A stretch of DNA of 64,000 bases. Origin: Prevotella sp. E2-28 (GTDB lineage Bacteria > Bacteroidota > Bacteroidia > Bacteroidales > Bacteroidaceae). Numbering within the stretch: position 1 is the stretch's first letter; every line of letters begins with the position of its first letter. The translations under genes were made by a program, and so were the position numbers. The stretch is taken from NCBI RefSeq assembly GCF_022024055.1, contig NZ_CP091788.1:2852001-2916000 (forward strand), read 5' to 3'. Positions 36,118 through 44,623 of the stretch are shown one piece after another. Below the pieces are notes generated by a model, which saw nothing but the letters and a program-made list of their open reading frames with translations, ran no database searches and was not told where the DNA came from.

Positions 36118-36909
36118 TTATTGAATTGCAAAAACTTTTTCTACATTTTCATTAGTACATTGACAAATAACATCTTCGCTCACGCCATAAGCTTCAGCCA
36201 AGCGGGTAATAACATAGCGGATATAGGCAGACTCGTTACGCTGACCACGCATAGGAACGGGTGCCATATAGGGAGCATCAGTCTCAAGTACAAGGCGATC
36301 AAGGGGAACTGCAGCAGGAAGCACCTCGGGCAGATGACTCTTCTTAAATGTAGAGACGCCACCAACTCCCAACACGAAACGCTCGAATTGAAGCAGTTCG
36401 GCAGCTTCTATCTCATTACCCGTAAAACAATGGAACACACCACCAGGCAGGTCCTTCGCGTACTTTTTTAATATCTGTACCATCTCGTTCTGCGCCTTGC
36501 GACAATGAATCATTAGGGGCAACTGTGTCTCTACAGACCAGCGGATCTGTTCTTCAAATGCCTCTAACTGTTCCTGCTCAAACTCACGACTCCAATAGAA
36601 ATCAAGGCCGACTTCGCCAATGGCAACTAAGCCCTGAGCTGCCCCTCTGGAGGGGAATAGCAGCTTGATGGCAGCTAGCTGCTCACGCCAGTCGGCACGG
36701 ACTTCCTCTGGATGTAAGCCAATCATAGGATAGAGAAATTCCGAATATTGCTGACAGAGTGTAAGGATACGCTGCGAAGAGGCCAAATCAATGGCAGGCA
36801 GGAAGATAGCCTTACAGCCAGTCTCACGAGCACGCTGCATCACCTTTTCCCTATCCTGTTCGAACTCCTCACCATCCAAGTGGCAATGCGTATCGACAAA
36901 ACTAATCAT
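36118..36909 (-). CDS. tatD: TatD-family metal-dependent DNase
   Basis: About 263 residues from ATG 36909 (MISFVDTHCHLD); a GTG ten codons earlier would overlap the upstream gene. Metal ligands of the TIM-barrel hydrolase are present: the THCHLD pair, GEVGLDFYW with the Glu, MIHCRKAQ, FHCFTGN and the late LETDAPY Asp. It acts as a 3'-5' exonuclease or deoxyribonuclease in DNA repair. It follows the polyprenyl synthase by 26 bases and is probably last in the tonB-polyprenyl synthase-tatD operon. It abuts tRNA-Ser and so forms the right flank of the integrated element. Confidence 0.93.
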   Translation of the reverse strand: MISFVDTHCHLDGEEFEQDREKVMQRARETGCKAIFLPAIDLASSQRILTLCQQYSEFLYPMIGLHPEEVRADWREQLAAIKLLFPSRGAAQGLVAIGEVGLDFYWSREFEQEQLEAFEEQIRWSVETQLPLMIHCRKAQNEMVQILKKYAKDLPGGVFHCFTGNEIEAAELLQFERFVLGVGGVSTFKKSHLPEVLPAAVPLDRLVLETDAPYMAPVPMRGQRNESAYIRYVITRLAEAYGVSEDVICQCTNENVEKVFAIQ

Positions 36910-36935
36910 ATCTTTCTTTTCTCCTTTTTCGTCTA

Positions 36936-37910
36936 TCACTTCTCTCTATGCATCATCGCATTGGTATACTGGCGAAGGATTTCCTTGCGTTCCGCAGATA
37001 CGCTGACCTTTTCAAGCAGTTGTTTGCCTTGTTCGAAATAGAAGTTGATTTTCTCCTCGCAAAGCTGACGGATACCTATTTCATCATACAGGCGGGTAAC
37101 AGCAGCCACTTTCTCTGCACGGTTGAACTCCTTAGCCTCAATCCAGCGCATCAATTCGGCACGCTGCTCAGCATTGGCACGGTTTACGGCATTGATAAGC
37201 ATATAGGTCTTCTTATTCGAGGTGATATCGCCACCAATAGCCTTACCAAAGACTTTCGGATCGCCATAGACATCGAGCAGGTCATCCTGAAGTTGGAAGG
37301 CCAGACCTATCTTCTCGCCAAACTGATAGAGCAGGTCGGCATCTTCTTTGGAGGCATCACCCAGAATAGCGCCAATCTTCAGGGCACAGGCCAACAATAC
37401 ACTGGTCTTCAGGCGAATCATCTCAATATATTCGTCCTCTGTCACATCATTGCGTGTTTCGAAATCCATATCAAATTGCTGGCCCTCACCAATCTCAAGG
37501 GCGGTCTCTGTAAACAGGCTGAGCACTTGAGGCAGATGAGCGGCATCACACTGAGCCATGCGCTGATAGGCCAGTACCAGCATGGAGTCGCCAGAAAGAA
37601 TTGCTGTATTAGCATCCCATTTTTTATGGACTGTAGGCTGTCCACGACGCACGTCGGCATTGTCCATCAGGTCATCATGAAGCAGAGTATAATTATGATA
37701 GGTCTCCAAACCCATAGCAGGCATCAGAATATCCTCTGGATGTTCCTTAAACAGGTTATAGCCCAGAAGCATCAGCACAGGACGGATACGCTTGCCGCCC
37801 AAGGAGAGCACATAACGGATGGGCTCGTAGAGCGAGGCTGGCTTTCTGTCATACGGGAGGGACTCCAGGCCCTCGTTCACGATTCTCAAGATTTCGTCTG
37901 ATTTCAGCAT
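36936..37910 (-). CDS. Polyprenyl (isoprenyl) diphosphate synthase
   Basis: 324 residues from ATG 37910 (MLKSDEILRIV); the frame runs 40 codons further without coding sense, overlapping the TonB gene. It makes chains of isoprenyl diphosphate from isopentenyl and allylic diphosphates for quinones or lipid carriers. The first aspartate-rich motif is LLHDDLMDNADVRRG and the second is LQDDLLDVYGD. GGKRIRP (substrate binding) lies near residue 35. It starts 5 bases after the TonB-family stop. Bacterial chain length cannot be predicted from the residues ahead of the first motif. Confidence 0.93.
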   Translation of the reverse strand: MLKSDEILRIVNEGLESLPYDRKPASLYEPIRYVLSLGGKRIRPVLMLLGYNLFKEHPEDILMPAMGLETYHNYTLLHDDLMDNADVRRGQPTVHKKWDANTAILSGDSMLVLAYQRMAQCDAAHLPQVLSLFTETALEIGEGQQFDMDFETRNDVTEDEYIEMIRLKTSVLLACALKIGAILGDASKEDADLLYQFGEKIGLAFQLQDDLLDVYGDPKVFGKAIGGDITSNKKTYMLINAVNRANAEQRAELMRWIEAKEFNRAEKVAAVTRLYDEIGIRQLCEEKINFYFEQGKQLLEKVSVSAERKEILRQYTNAMMHREK

Positions 37911-37915
37911 ATCTA

Positions 37916-38605
37916 TTACATTTTGAATACTACAGGAATACACACTTTCGTGCGACAAGGCTGATCGTTTTGGATGCCTGCTGTCCAACGGGGCATCATA
38001 CGAAGCACGCGAAGCACCTCTCGATCGCACTGGGCATTGAGCGATTTTACCACCTTTACATCAGTAACCGAGCCGTCTTTATTGACGATAAACTCTGCTA
38101 CAACTTTTCCCTGCACTTTACGCTCCTGCATCTGAGGCGGGTATTTTAGGTTACGTTGAAGGAATTTCATCATTTCGACAGCTCCGCCAGGAAACTGAGG
38201 CAGGTCTTCCACCACACGAAAACTAATAGCTTCTTCATCCTGTGAAGGCGGTTCTATTTCCTCCTCATCAGTGGCACTCATATCGTTATTCATGTCCGTC
38301 TCTACAGGCTCATCGTCCTTCAGCATCTCCGATTCCTGTTCCTCGTCCTTCACCACGAGCTTCTTTGAAGGTTCAGGCTCTACCTTGGGTGCCAATGCTA
38401 ACTCGTTCTCAGGTCGCATCAGCGATGACAAGTCCTCATCCATAGAGAACATCTCCAGCAAATCAGGGTCGTCTAGCGGATCATCTTCTGGAAAGGGAAT
38501 TATCAGGGCAATAAAGAAGCAACACGACGAAATCACAAGTCCCAAAAGGAACCTACGTATCCATCCATGCTCTAAATCTGCCTTCTTGCTTTTCTTCTCT
38601 TCCAT
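37916..38605 (-). CDS. TonB-family energy transducer
   Basis: 229 residues. A short cytoplasmic start is followed by one membrane helix (RFLLGLVISSCCFFIALIIPF). A periplasmic acidic and Pro-rich linker follows (EPEPSKKLVVKDEEQE, EEIEPPSQDEE). The C-terminal TonB domain is about residues 135-229: FPGGAVEMMKFLQRNLKYPP and VQGKVVAEFIVNKDGSVTDVKVVKS, ending in VCIPVVFKM. It carries proton-motive energy to TonB-dependent transporters such as the SusC proteins. The linker is much more acidic than the usual Pro/Lys-rich one. It is the first gene of a minus-strand operon with the polyprenyl synthase and tatD. Confidence 0.9.
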   Translation of the reverse strand: MEEKKSKKADLEHGWIRRFLLGLVISSCCFFIALIIPFPEDDPLDDPDLLEMFSMDEDLSSLMRPENELALAPKVEPEPSKKLVVKDEEQESEMLKDDEPVETDMNNDMSATDEEEIEPPSQDEEAISFRVVEDLPQFPGGAVEMMKFLQRNLKYPPQMQERKVQGKVVAEFIVNKDGSVTDVKVVKSLNAQCDREVLRVLRMMPRWTAGIQNDQPCRTKVCIPVVFKM

Positions 38606-38615
38606 AATTGCGGTG

Positions 38616-38623
38616 CAAAAATA
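38616..38623 (-). promoter_or_regulatory. -7 element TATTTTTG for the tonB-polyprenyl synthase-tatD operon
   Basis: TATTTTTG on the minus strand, 10 bases upstream of ATG 38605, giving a very short leader. It is divergent from the porQ promoter. Confidence 0.45.
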
Positions 38624-38697
38624 CTAAATAAAGCCGAAAGCGGGAAATAAAAATGAAAATTATTCGTTATAAAAAGAGTTTTACGCAACATATTTCG

Positions 38698-38705
38698 TAA
38701 CTTTG
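38698..38705 (+). promoter_or_regulatory. -7 element TAACTTTG for porQ
   Basis: TAACTTTG lies 46 bases ahead of ATG 38752 in the 146-base divergent gap. No -33 TTTG is evident. Confidence 0.5.
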
Positions 38706-38751
38706 TGCCCGAAAAGCAAAAGTAAAGGGTAAAAAAAGGAAAAGCAAAAAG

Positions 38752-39699
38752 ATGAAGCGCGTTGTGCTGTCTATCCTCTTCACTGTACTTGCCGTGATGA
38801 TTCATGCGCAGGACAGCCAAACTGCGTTCAATTTTCTCCGTCTGCCCACCAGTGCCCATACGGCTGCTCTTGGTGGCGAGAACGTATCGCTGACCGATGA
38901 TGATGCCTCTATGGTTTTCCAGAACCCCTCCCTACTCTATTACGTGAGCGACCGCACTTTGGGGCTTAACATGATGACTTACATGCAGGGCTCCGTCACG
39001 GGTAGCGCCTCGTATTCCCAACAGGTGGGCGACCGTGGTTCTTGGGGCATTCAGGGACGCTTCATCAACTATGGCGAAATGAAGCAAACCACCGTTAATA
39101 ATGAGCAGACGGGCACTTTCCATGCTAACGACTTTGCCCTTGGCGGCACGTTTGCCTATGGGCTTACAGAGCATATCAGCGGTGGTGTCACCGCCAAGAT
39201 TGTTGCGTCTTATATCGGACAGTATAATGCGATGGGCGCAGCCGTTGACCTTGGTTTGAACTATTATGATGCCGACAGCCAGTGGAGCATCGGTGCCGTG
39301 GCTCGTAACCTGGGCGGACAACTCAAAGCTTACGAGGACGACTTTGAGCGGATGCCCCTTGACGTGCAACTGGGTGTCACGAAGCGCTTAGCCAGTTCGC
39401 CCCTGCGTTTCTCGGCCACATTCACACGCCTGAATGACTGGGAATACGGCATCGGCAAGCACTTGGTGCTGGGTGCCGACCTCCTGCTAAGCGATCAGTT
39501 CTACGTAGCAGCAGGTTATAACGCCATGCGCGCCTCGGAGATGAAGATCAGTGCCGGAGAGAACGAAGAAAGCAATCACGGCGCAGCCCTATCTATTGGT
39601 GCCGGCATGATGCTGGAACGTTTGCAACTGCACATTGCCTACGGCAAATACCACGTCAGCAGCACATCACTCATGATAAATTTCTCGTATAAACTTTAA
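38752..39699 (+). CDS. porQ: PorQ-like outer-membrane protein of the type IX secretion system
   Basis: 315 residues with a signal peptide (MKRVVLSILFTVLAVMIHAQ). The PorV/PorQ pattern is plain: AFNFLRLPTSAHTAALGGENVSLTDDDASMVFQNPSLL, then a beta-barrel with repeated Gly/aromatic strands, ending LMINFSYKL. PorQ-type proteins belong to the type IX secretion attachment complex. The next gene downstream is cmk, an order I recall from Porphyromonas (porQ, cmk, ispH). Here cmk follows by 30 bases. Its presence fits the type IX-style tails on the S8 protease (44624-46846) and the protein at 43462-43986. Confidence 0.9.
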   Translation: MKRVVLSILFTVLAVMIHAQDSQTAFNFLRLPTSAHTAALGGENVSLTDDDASMVFQNPSLLYYVSDRTLGLNMMTYMQGSVTGSASYSQQVGDRGSWGIQGRFINYGEMKQTTVNNEQTGTFHANDFALGGTFAYGLTEHISGGVTAKIVASYIGQYNAMGAAVDLGLNYYDADSQWSIGAVARNLGGQLKAYEDDFERMPLDVQLGVTKRLASSPLRFSATFTRLNDWEYGIGKHLVLGADLLLSDQFYVAAGYNAMRASEMKISAGENEESNHGAALSIGAGMMLERLQLHIAYGKYHVSSTSLMINFSYKL

Positions 39700-39729
39700 A
39701 CGAACACGAATTTCACGAATACCACGAAT

Positions 39730-40413
39730 ATGAAAAAGATTACAATAGCAATTGACGGCCATTCTTCGTGCGGAAAAAGCACAATGGCTAAGGAACTGGC
39801 CCGTAAGGTGGGCTACGTATATGTTGACACAGGCGCCATGTATCGTGCCGTAACCCTTTACGCTCTGCGTCATAACCTCTTTGCTGCCGATGGTGCCGTT
39901 CTCGAAGTGGCTCTCCGAGAGGCCATGCCTCAAATCGACATCGACCAGCGTCTTGTTGACGGCAAGACTACAACCTTCCTCAATGGCGAGAACGTAGAGC
40001 GCGAGATTCGCGGTCTTGAGGTGAGTAATCACGTGAGCCCTATCGCTGCCATCCCCTTCGTGCGCACCGCTCTTGTGGCTCAACAGCAGAAGATGGGACG
40101 TGAGGGTGGTATCGTGATGGACGGACGCGACATCGGCACCACCGTATTCCCCAACGCCGAACTCAAGATCTTTGTCACCGCCTCTGCCGAAGTGCGTGCC
40201 CAGCGCCGTTACGACGAGCTGCAGCAGAAGGGTATGCCTGCCGACTATGCCGACATTCTGAAGAATGTGCAGGAGCGCGATTATATCGATTCTCACCGTG
40301 AAGTATCGCCCCTTCGTCAGGCCGACGATGCCCTACTCCTCGACAACAGCCACATGACTATCGACGAGCAGAACGTCTGGCTCATGGAACAGTTTGAGAA
40401 AGCGACGAAGTAG
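39730..40413 (+). CDS. cmk: Cytidylate kinase
   Basis: 227 residues. Phosphorylates CMP and dCMP using ATP. The P-loop is GHSSCGKST (10-18). [11 protein letters not shown] follows (a CMP-binding strand), and the lid and base-binding signature is [16 protein letters not shown]. Length and motifs are complete, so the gene is functional. It follows porQ on the plus strand. A diverged fragment of the same gene lies at 44161-44238, past the fasciclin operon. Confidence 0.96.
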   Translation: MKKITIAIDGHSSCGKSTMAKELARKVGYVYVDTGAMYRAVTLYALRHNLFAADGAVLEVALREAMPQIDIDQRLVDGKTTTFLNGENVEREIRGLEVSNHVSPIAAIPFVRTALVAQQQKMGREGGIVMDGRDIGTTVFPNAELKIFVTASAEVRAQRRYDELQQKGMPADYADILKNVQERDYIDSHREVSPLRQADDALLLDNSHMTIDEQNVWLMEQFEKATK

Positions 40414-40428
40414 CTACACTTTTCCTTA

Positions 40429-41919
40429 TTATTTCACTGGTATCAACCGTATCTCTGCAATGCGCATGATACGGTTGTGCGTTTCTCTACGTCTTTCTAC
40501 ATTCGTAACTCGTGTATCTATCCTCAAGTCCAATCCCATATTGGTGGTACTAAAGTCATCGAATTCAAGTGTGGTAACCTTTGTTGCAGGAATCTCTTGC
40601 TTAGTTACAATCAGCTTATTGGCCTTAACATCCGTGATATCCACTTTCGTTGGCAAAAGAACACTAAAGGTCGCATATTCATCTGTTTCAGGGGCAAAGT
40701 TAATTTGCAATTTATAACGTACGCCTGGTACGACCTCGCTATGACGATAATTCACGCTATGATTCATTGTACTAACCGATGGCATGAAACGGATATATTT
40801 ACCACCAGGAACTCCCCATTTTGCATCCACATCTGTGATTCTTTCTGGCTCAATTGTCTCAATGGTATCTCTCAAGGTAGTATCATAGACCCTACTGATT
40901 TCCGCTACGTCGAAAGGATCAATCAGTATCTCACGACTGACCATCCAGTTGTAGAACGCATCAGGAATGTAGTTCAGGCGATAGCCAGTGCCGTCATCAA
41001 ACTTCTTGGAGGTAACATGAGCCATCAAATCAAACGCCTTGCCCTCATCGGTCTTACGCCATATCTTCCACAACGATGACATCTGTTTCCATGTAGGAGC
41101 ATTTACGCTATCAGGGAAATGAGAGGCAAAGGCTGCTATAGCCTCCTCACTACCAGCATCCTCAGGGTCAGGATAATATGCAGCATCTGCCATCACAAGG
41201 GGCACACGAAAACTTTTCTCCTCGCCATAGAATATCTTGTTCTTCAGTTGACCGTTTTCTTCCACCTGCCCCTCTGCAAAGGTACGATAATAATAGGTTT
41301 GACCATATTGGAGGCTTAAGCGAATCTCGTTAAATTGTGAAGGTCTGAAAGTAAAATCCCCACGATATTGATTGTTTTGAAGATATGCCGTCTTATAATA
41401 AGAATTAGCCTTCGGGCCAACATACACGTAATTAAGATTAAGACTGCTTGCCCATACATTCCAAAAATTCCCCCCTTCAAAATGGCCATCACGTTTGGGG
41501 GAATAGTCCCCTTGGAATCTCACTTCAGTATCCGTAAAATACAACAATGTATCACAATGATCAGTAGTAAGACCAAGCTCTGTACCAAAGCAGATACCGT
41601 GACGTGCCTGGAAATTCTTAGGCATATCGTTCGACCATACGATAACTACCGAATACTGTCCACCATCATACCACACATGAGTGACATCCCATTTCTGGGT
41701 ATAGCCATTGTCATGACTGGTCACAGCACCATCTGTACCGCTACCAACGTCTTGTCCGCTGGGTGTTACCTCGTAGAAATCTACGGTTGTAGCATTCTTT
41801 AGACCATTAATATATCTGCGCTGGGTGCCGTCCTTCATGTGCAGGATGGTTACGTCCTGTGCAGTGACGGTGAGCATACATCCAACCAGTGCGACAATCA
41901 ATATATATATACGTTTCAT
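40429..41919 (-). CDS. Secreted protein of the second fasciclin operon
   Basis: 496 residues from ATG 41919 (MKRIYILIVALVGCMLTVTAQ, a signal peptide); the frame is open 26 codons upstream but would overlap the preceding gene. The mature part opens QDVTILHMKDGTQRRYI, like the start of the 43462-43986 protein. The middle is a beta-rich fibronectin-like region (LRLSLQYGQTYYYRTFAEG) and the rest has FAS1-like helices (TWKQMSSLWKIWRKTDEG). The end is a jelly-roll-like part (RYKLQINFAPETDEYATFSVLLPTKV). No lipobox or known domain name. It follows the fasciclin gene by 16 bases and ends 15 bases past the convergent cmk stop. Confidence 0.7.
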   Translation of the reverse strand: MKRIYILIVALVGCMLTVTAQDVTILHMKDGTQRRYINGLKNATTVDFYEVTPSGQDVGSGTDGAVTSHDNGYTQKWDVTHVWYDGGQYSVVIVWSNDMPKNFQARHGICFGTELGLTTDHCDTLLYFTDTEVRFQGDYSPKRDGHFEGGNFWNVWASSLNLNYVYVGPKANSYYKTAYLQNNQYRGDFTFRPSQFNEIRLSLQYGQTYYYRTFAEGQVEENGQLKNKIFYGEEKSFRVPLVMADAAYYPDPEDAGSEEAIAAFASHFPDSVNAPTWKQMSSLWKIWRKTDEGKAFDLMAHVTSKKFDDGTGYRLNYIPDAFYNWMVSREILIDPFDVAEISRVYDTTLRDTIETIEPERITDVDAKWGVPGGKYIRFMPSVSTMNHSVNYRHSEVVPGVRYKLQINFAPETDEYATFSVLLPTKVDITDVKANKLIVTKQEIPATKVTTLEFDDFSTTNMGLDLRIDTRVTNVERRRETHNRIMRIAEIRLIPVK

Positions 41920-41935
41920 TGTCAATCCCCCTTTC

Positions 41936-43465
41936 TTATTCTTCTGGTATTTCCTGATTATCAAAAACGGCCTTGGGCACGAGTTCAAAATAGTCAAATT
42001 GAGTCATATAATCATTCCCCAACTCACCAGGCAACATTTCTATCCGCAGATAGTTGTCGCTCTTACCGTCAGTTTCTATCCGACCAAGCCGATATCTGAC
42101 CATACCAGGAACATTGACTATACTTTCTTTCTGATACACACAACACTCACGCGCTCCCCTCATCATGTACGGTATGGTTTCATCATAATCCTTACTCATA
42201 TCAAGCGAGTCAACCGTCATTCTACCATTTTGGTATACTCTAACGTTTGGTCTATTTGTGAACGGAGTCGCTCCCATTCTGACCTCCCATTCTCCTGCAG
42301 GTAATGCAGGCAATTTAATGGTCATATCGAAATCTCCGAAGATGTATGCCTCATCGCCCTGCCACGACCAATAATATTGATGTATCCTGCAAGCTACGAG
42401 TCCTATAGATGACTTTGCTGTATCGCCTACAATATTTTCCATACGATCCCATCGATAATAATAATTACAGCCCGTTTCGGTGTTTGGGCCCTCGATAATC
42501 GGATCTTCCCATCCATCATAATGATCATAGTCACCTCTTAAGTCCTTAGCACAGCTCATGATTTCTGGAGTAAGGGTTTTGAAATCCACACGCCACAGTT
42601 CACTTCCCAGTACCTCATCTCGTGTTGTCTGATCATAAGTCAACACGCGGTCAATATGGAAATAGCAGCCATTGAAGCACTCATGATCGAATCCCTTTTC
42701 GCCATCGGCTATCACCATAGCACCACGCACCTGTTTTCCATATTTATCTGGACCGTCCATCAATCCACGACGGTTCAGGTAGATGCCCTTTTCTGTGCCC
42801 ATCGGATAACTGCACTTCAACGAAGCATGGGGCAACAAAGTGCCATACCAAGCAGCAATATCAGCTAAATTGGTATCTTGGAAAAAATCACCTAAAATGT
42901 AATTACCATTGTAAGCCGTCAGATACCAATAGGTGCTTCCATGCTTCAGGATGTGATAAGCCACGAAACGGTTCAACGAGTTACGACGGTCTTTGGGGTC
43001 GGTTATGCCTGCATCTTCAGGAAAAACCTCATCATAGATCTGCTTGGCATAAGCCCTCAACTGATCAAGGTCTGTGATACCCAGCCCTGCAAATGCCTCG
43101 TCGGTCTCAGCAAACACTGTATAGTTTTTAAAACGACGATAGAAGGGCCATGCTTTTCTTCCAAGGCTGGAAGAACGGAAAACAGAATAAGATTCATCCG
43201 ACGGGTCAGGATGAGCATATAAATACGTTTTCAGCGTATCAGCTAAACCTGTCAACTGCAATGCCGCACTAAAAATCGTGGTCTTAGGGTCAAGAGCCAG
43301 AGCACCAGGCAGCAAAATCTGATCAAACTGGTCATCAACCTCATAAGTTATCTTTTCCACGTCGCTGGCAAGAATAGGCGGCTCACCGTTCACGACGATA
43401 TATTGCTGGGCAGAGGCTGCAATACAAGACACAGCCAAGGTCAAAGAAAAAATCAGTCTTTTCAT
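41936..43465 (-). CDS. Fasciclin-like secreted protein, paralog of 15080-17086
   Basis: 509 residues with a signal peptide (MKRLIFSLTLAVSCIAASAQ). It aligns by eye with the second half of the PUL protein at 15080-17086: DLDQLRAYAKQIYDEVFPED, then DRRNSLNRFVAYHILKHG, the TLTPEI region, and a C-terminal beta domain (WEVRMGATPFTNRPNVRVYQ, FDYFELVPKAVFDNQ). The PUL copy has matching motifs in the same order. The FAS1 core has YTVFAETDEAFAG. It differs from the PUL copy in lacking the first FAS1 domain and lipobox. It overlaps the upstream gene by four bases (ATGA). Confidence 0.8.
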   Translation of the reverse strand: MKRLIFSLTLAVSCIAASAQQYIVVNGEPPILASDVEKITYEVDDQFDQILLPGALALDPKTTIFSAALQLTGLADTLKTYLYAHPDPSDESYSVFRSSSLGRKAWPFYRRFKNYTVFAETDEAFAGLGITDLDQLRAYAKQIYDEVFPEDAGITDPKDRRNSLNRFVAYHILKHGSTYWYLTAYNGNYILGDFFQDTNLADIAAWYGTLLPHASLKCSYPMGTEKGIYLNRRGLMDGPDKYGKQVRGAMVIADGEKGFDHECFNGCYFHIDRVLTYDQTTRDEVLGSELWRVDFKTLTPEIMSCAKDLRGDYDHYDGWEDPIIEGPNTETGCNYYYRWDRMENIVGDTAKSSIGLVACRIHQYYWSWQGDEAYIFGDFDMTIKLPALPAGEWEVRMGATPFTNRPNVRVYQNGRMTVDSLDMSKDYDETIPYMMRGARECCVYQKESIVNVPGMVRYRLGRIETDGKSDNYLRIEMLPGELGNDYMTQFDYFELVPKAVFDNQEIPEE

Positions 43466-43986
43466 GGCTTCATCAGTTTAAAGGAAAAACTACCGTTCAC
43501 ACTTACAATATAACTACCACGAGGCTGTCCTGTCAAATCTACAACAGCTTCATCTGCACTACGGCTGATAGTAGGCTGCACCTGTTTGCCGTCGATTGAG
43601 ACTACGATTAGACGATCATTATCATTTAGTCCGCTTACGCGTACCATACCTCGTTGAGTCAAATCAAAACGGATGCGTGACTCTTCAACTTTCACCTCAC
43701 AGATTTTATCGACTTCGGTTTCGCCTATCACCAAATCTTTCACCTTATCACGTTCAAATGTCAAGGTGTTCCAACGATTTTCCTCTGAATCGCTCGAAGA
43801 CGTTATAAGATAGGTGATAGTCATCATGCTCTCTTCACATTTCACTTCTGGACGTTCCACAGGCAACAGGAACTGCGCCTTACGGCCATCAACAAGATTG
43901 ACGGTAAGAATGGCTTGTTTTTCAGCCATCGCGCCTACTGACATCAGCAACGACAGCAAAAACAAAAGAAATGTCTTTATCTTCAT
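43462..43986 (-). CDS. Small secreted protein with a type IX-style C-terminal tail
   Basis: 174 residues. Signal peptide MKIKTFLLFLLSLLMSVGAMA. It then reads KQAILTVNLVDGRKAQFLLP, a start resembling that of the secreted protein at 40429-41919. The C-terminal 70 residues (RGMVRVSGLNDNDRLIVVSIDGKQV, GQPRGSYIVSVNGSFSFKLMKP) look like a type A type IX secretion sorting domain with the terminal basic residue. Its stop overlaps the next gene's start. First gene of the operon that continues to 40429. Function unknown; it is probably exported through the type IX system. Confidence 0.72.
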   Translation of the reverse strand: MKIKTFLLFLLSLLMSVGAMAEKQAILTVNLVDGRKAQFLLPVERPEVKCEESMMTITYLITSSSDSEENRWNTLTFERDKVKDLVIGETEVDKICEVKVEESRIRFDLTQRGMVRVSGLNDNDRLIVVSIDGKQVQPTISRSADEAVVDLTGQPRGSYIVSVNGSFSFKLMKP

Positions 43987-44055
43987 GTCTTAGGTTTCTT
44001 TCTCTGCCTCCTCAGTTACCTAACTCGGCAATTACCCATTAGTTATATTTGAGGG

Positions 44056-44063
44056 CAAAGATA
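44056..44063 (-). promoter_or_regulatory. -7 element TATCTTTG for the second fasciclin operon
   Basis: TATCTTTG on the minus strand, 69 bases upstream of ATG 43986. A -33 TTTG is not evident. Confidence 0.5.
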
Positions 44064-44160
44064 CACAATATTTCCAATTTGACGAAAGATTTATTCAAAA
44101 ATTTCTTTATTTCCTACATAAAAAGCCATTTATCTTTTGTTCCTACGCTGGGAATGATTC

Positions 44161-44238
44161 AGTCCCATTACTGCCATCCCCTTTGTGCGCACTGCCCTTG
44201 TAGCTCAGCAGCAGCGAATGGGCGTCGAGGGCGGCATA
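44161..44238 (+). pseudogene. Fragment of a diverged cytidylate kinase gene
   Basis: Frame 44164-44238 reads [17 protein letters not shown] then RMGVEGGI. The intact cmk reads [17 protein letters not shown] then KMGREGGI at 40039-40113. Nearly all base differences are synonymous third positions, so the fragment comes from a cmk that had diverged as a working gene, not a recent copy of this one. The homology stops at both ends; the P-loop and the rest are absent. Same strand as cmk, at the opposite edge of the fasciclin operon. Confidence 0.8.
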
Positions 44239-44284
44239 TTCACGATTATGCATTTTCAATCATATCCGTAAAATACAGATTCAC

Positions 44285-44408
44285 AGTAATTTACGGTGAC
44301 ACTTTTCATTATTGTACTAATTCCAACGCCAAAATTGCAAATTCTGGGAACGGAGGGTGTTTTTACCCATTTTCAGGGGCATGCCAAAAAGTGTCACCGG
44401 AAATCACT
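44285..44408. repeat. 124-bp MITE-like element with 22-bp terminal inverted repeats
   Basis: AGTAATTTACGGTGACACTTTT (44285-44306) and its inverse AAAAGTGTCACCGGAAATCACT (44387-44408) agree at all but two positions, with 13 bp perfect (CGGTGACACTTTT). The 80-base interior has no frame. No target-site duplication is obvious. Confidence 0.6.
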
Positions 44409-44451
44409 ATAACACAGGAAGTTGCTGAAATGATATTTCTTTGTACTCAAA

Positions 44452-44517
44452 AGTATGGTACTTAGCACTCGTTAGTATGGTACTTAGCACTCGTTAATAT
44501 GGCACTTAGCACACCTA
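44452..44517. repeat. Three-copy 22-bp tandem repeat
   Basis: Units at 44452, 44474 and 44496. Units 1 and 2 are identical (AGTATGGTACTTAGCACTCG plus TT) and unit 3 is diverged (AATATGGCACTTAGCACACC). A partial fourth unit follows. Same 22-base length as the unrelated array at 3889-3976. Confidence 0.8.
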
Positions 44518-44536
44518 AGTATAGGGTTTACAAAAA

Positions 44537-44621
44537 TATCTCTTAGAGTTGCGGGAATAACTCTAAGAGTTATGAAATTATCTCCTAGACTTATGATGTC
44601 TATCTCTTAGACTTATAAAAA
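44537..44621. repeat. Four-copy degenerate 21-bp tandem repeat
   Basis: Units start at 44537, 44558, 44579 and 44601 with the shared core TATCTCTTAGACTTAT, allowing for several changes. The array ends two bases before the stop codon of the S8 protease gene (44624). Function unknown; some unit pairs are self-complementary (CTCTTAGAG). Confidence 0.65.
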
Positions 44622-44623
44622 TA

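Noticed and set aside
43987..44160. A longer remnant of cmk or porQ before the fragment
   Set aside because: Similarity stops at about 44161; the upstream bases do not align in any frame.
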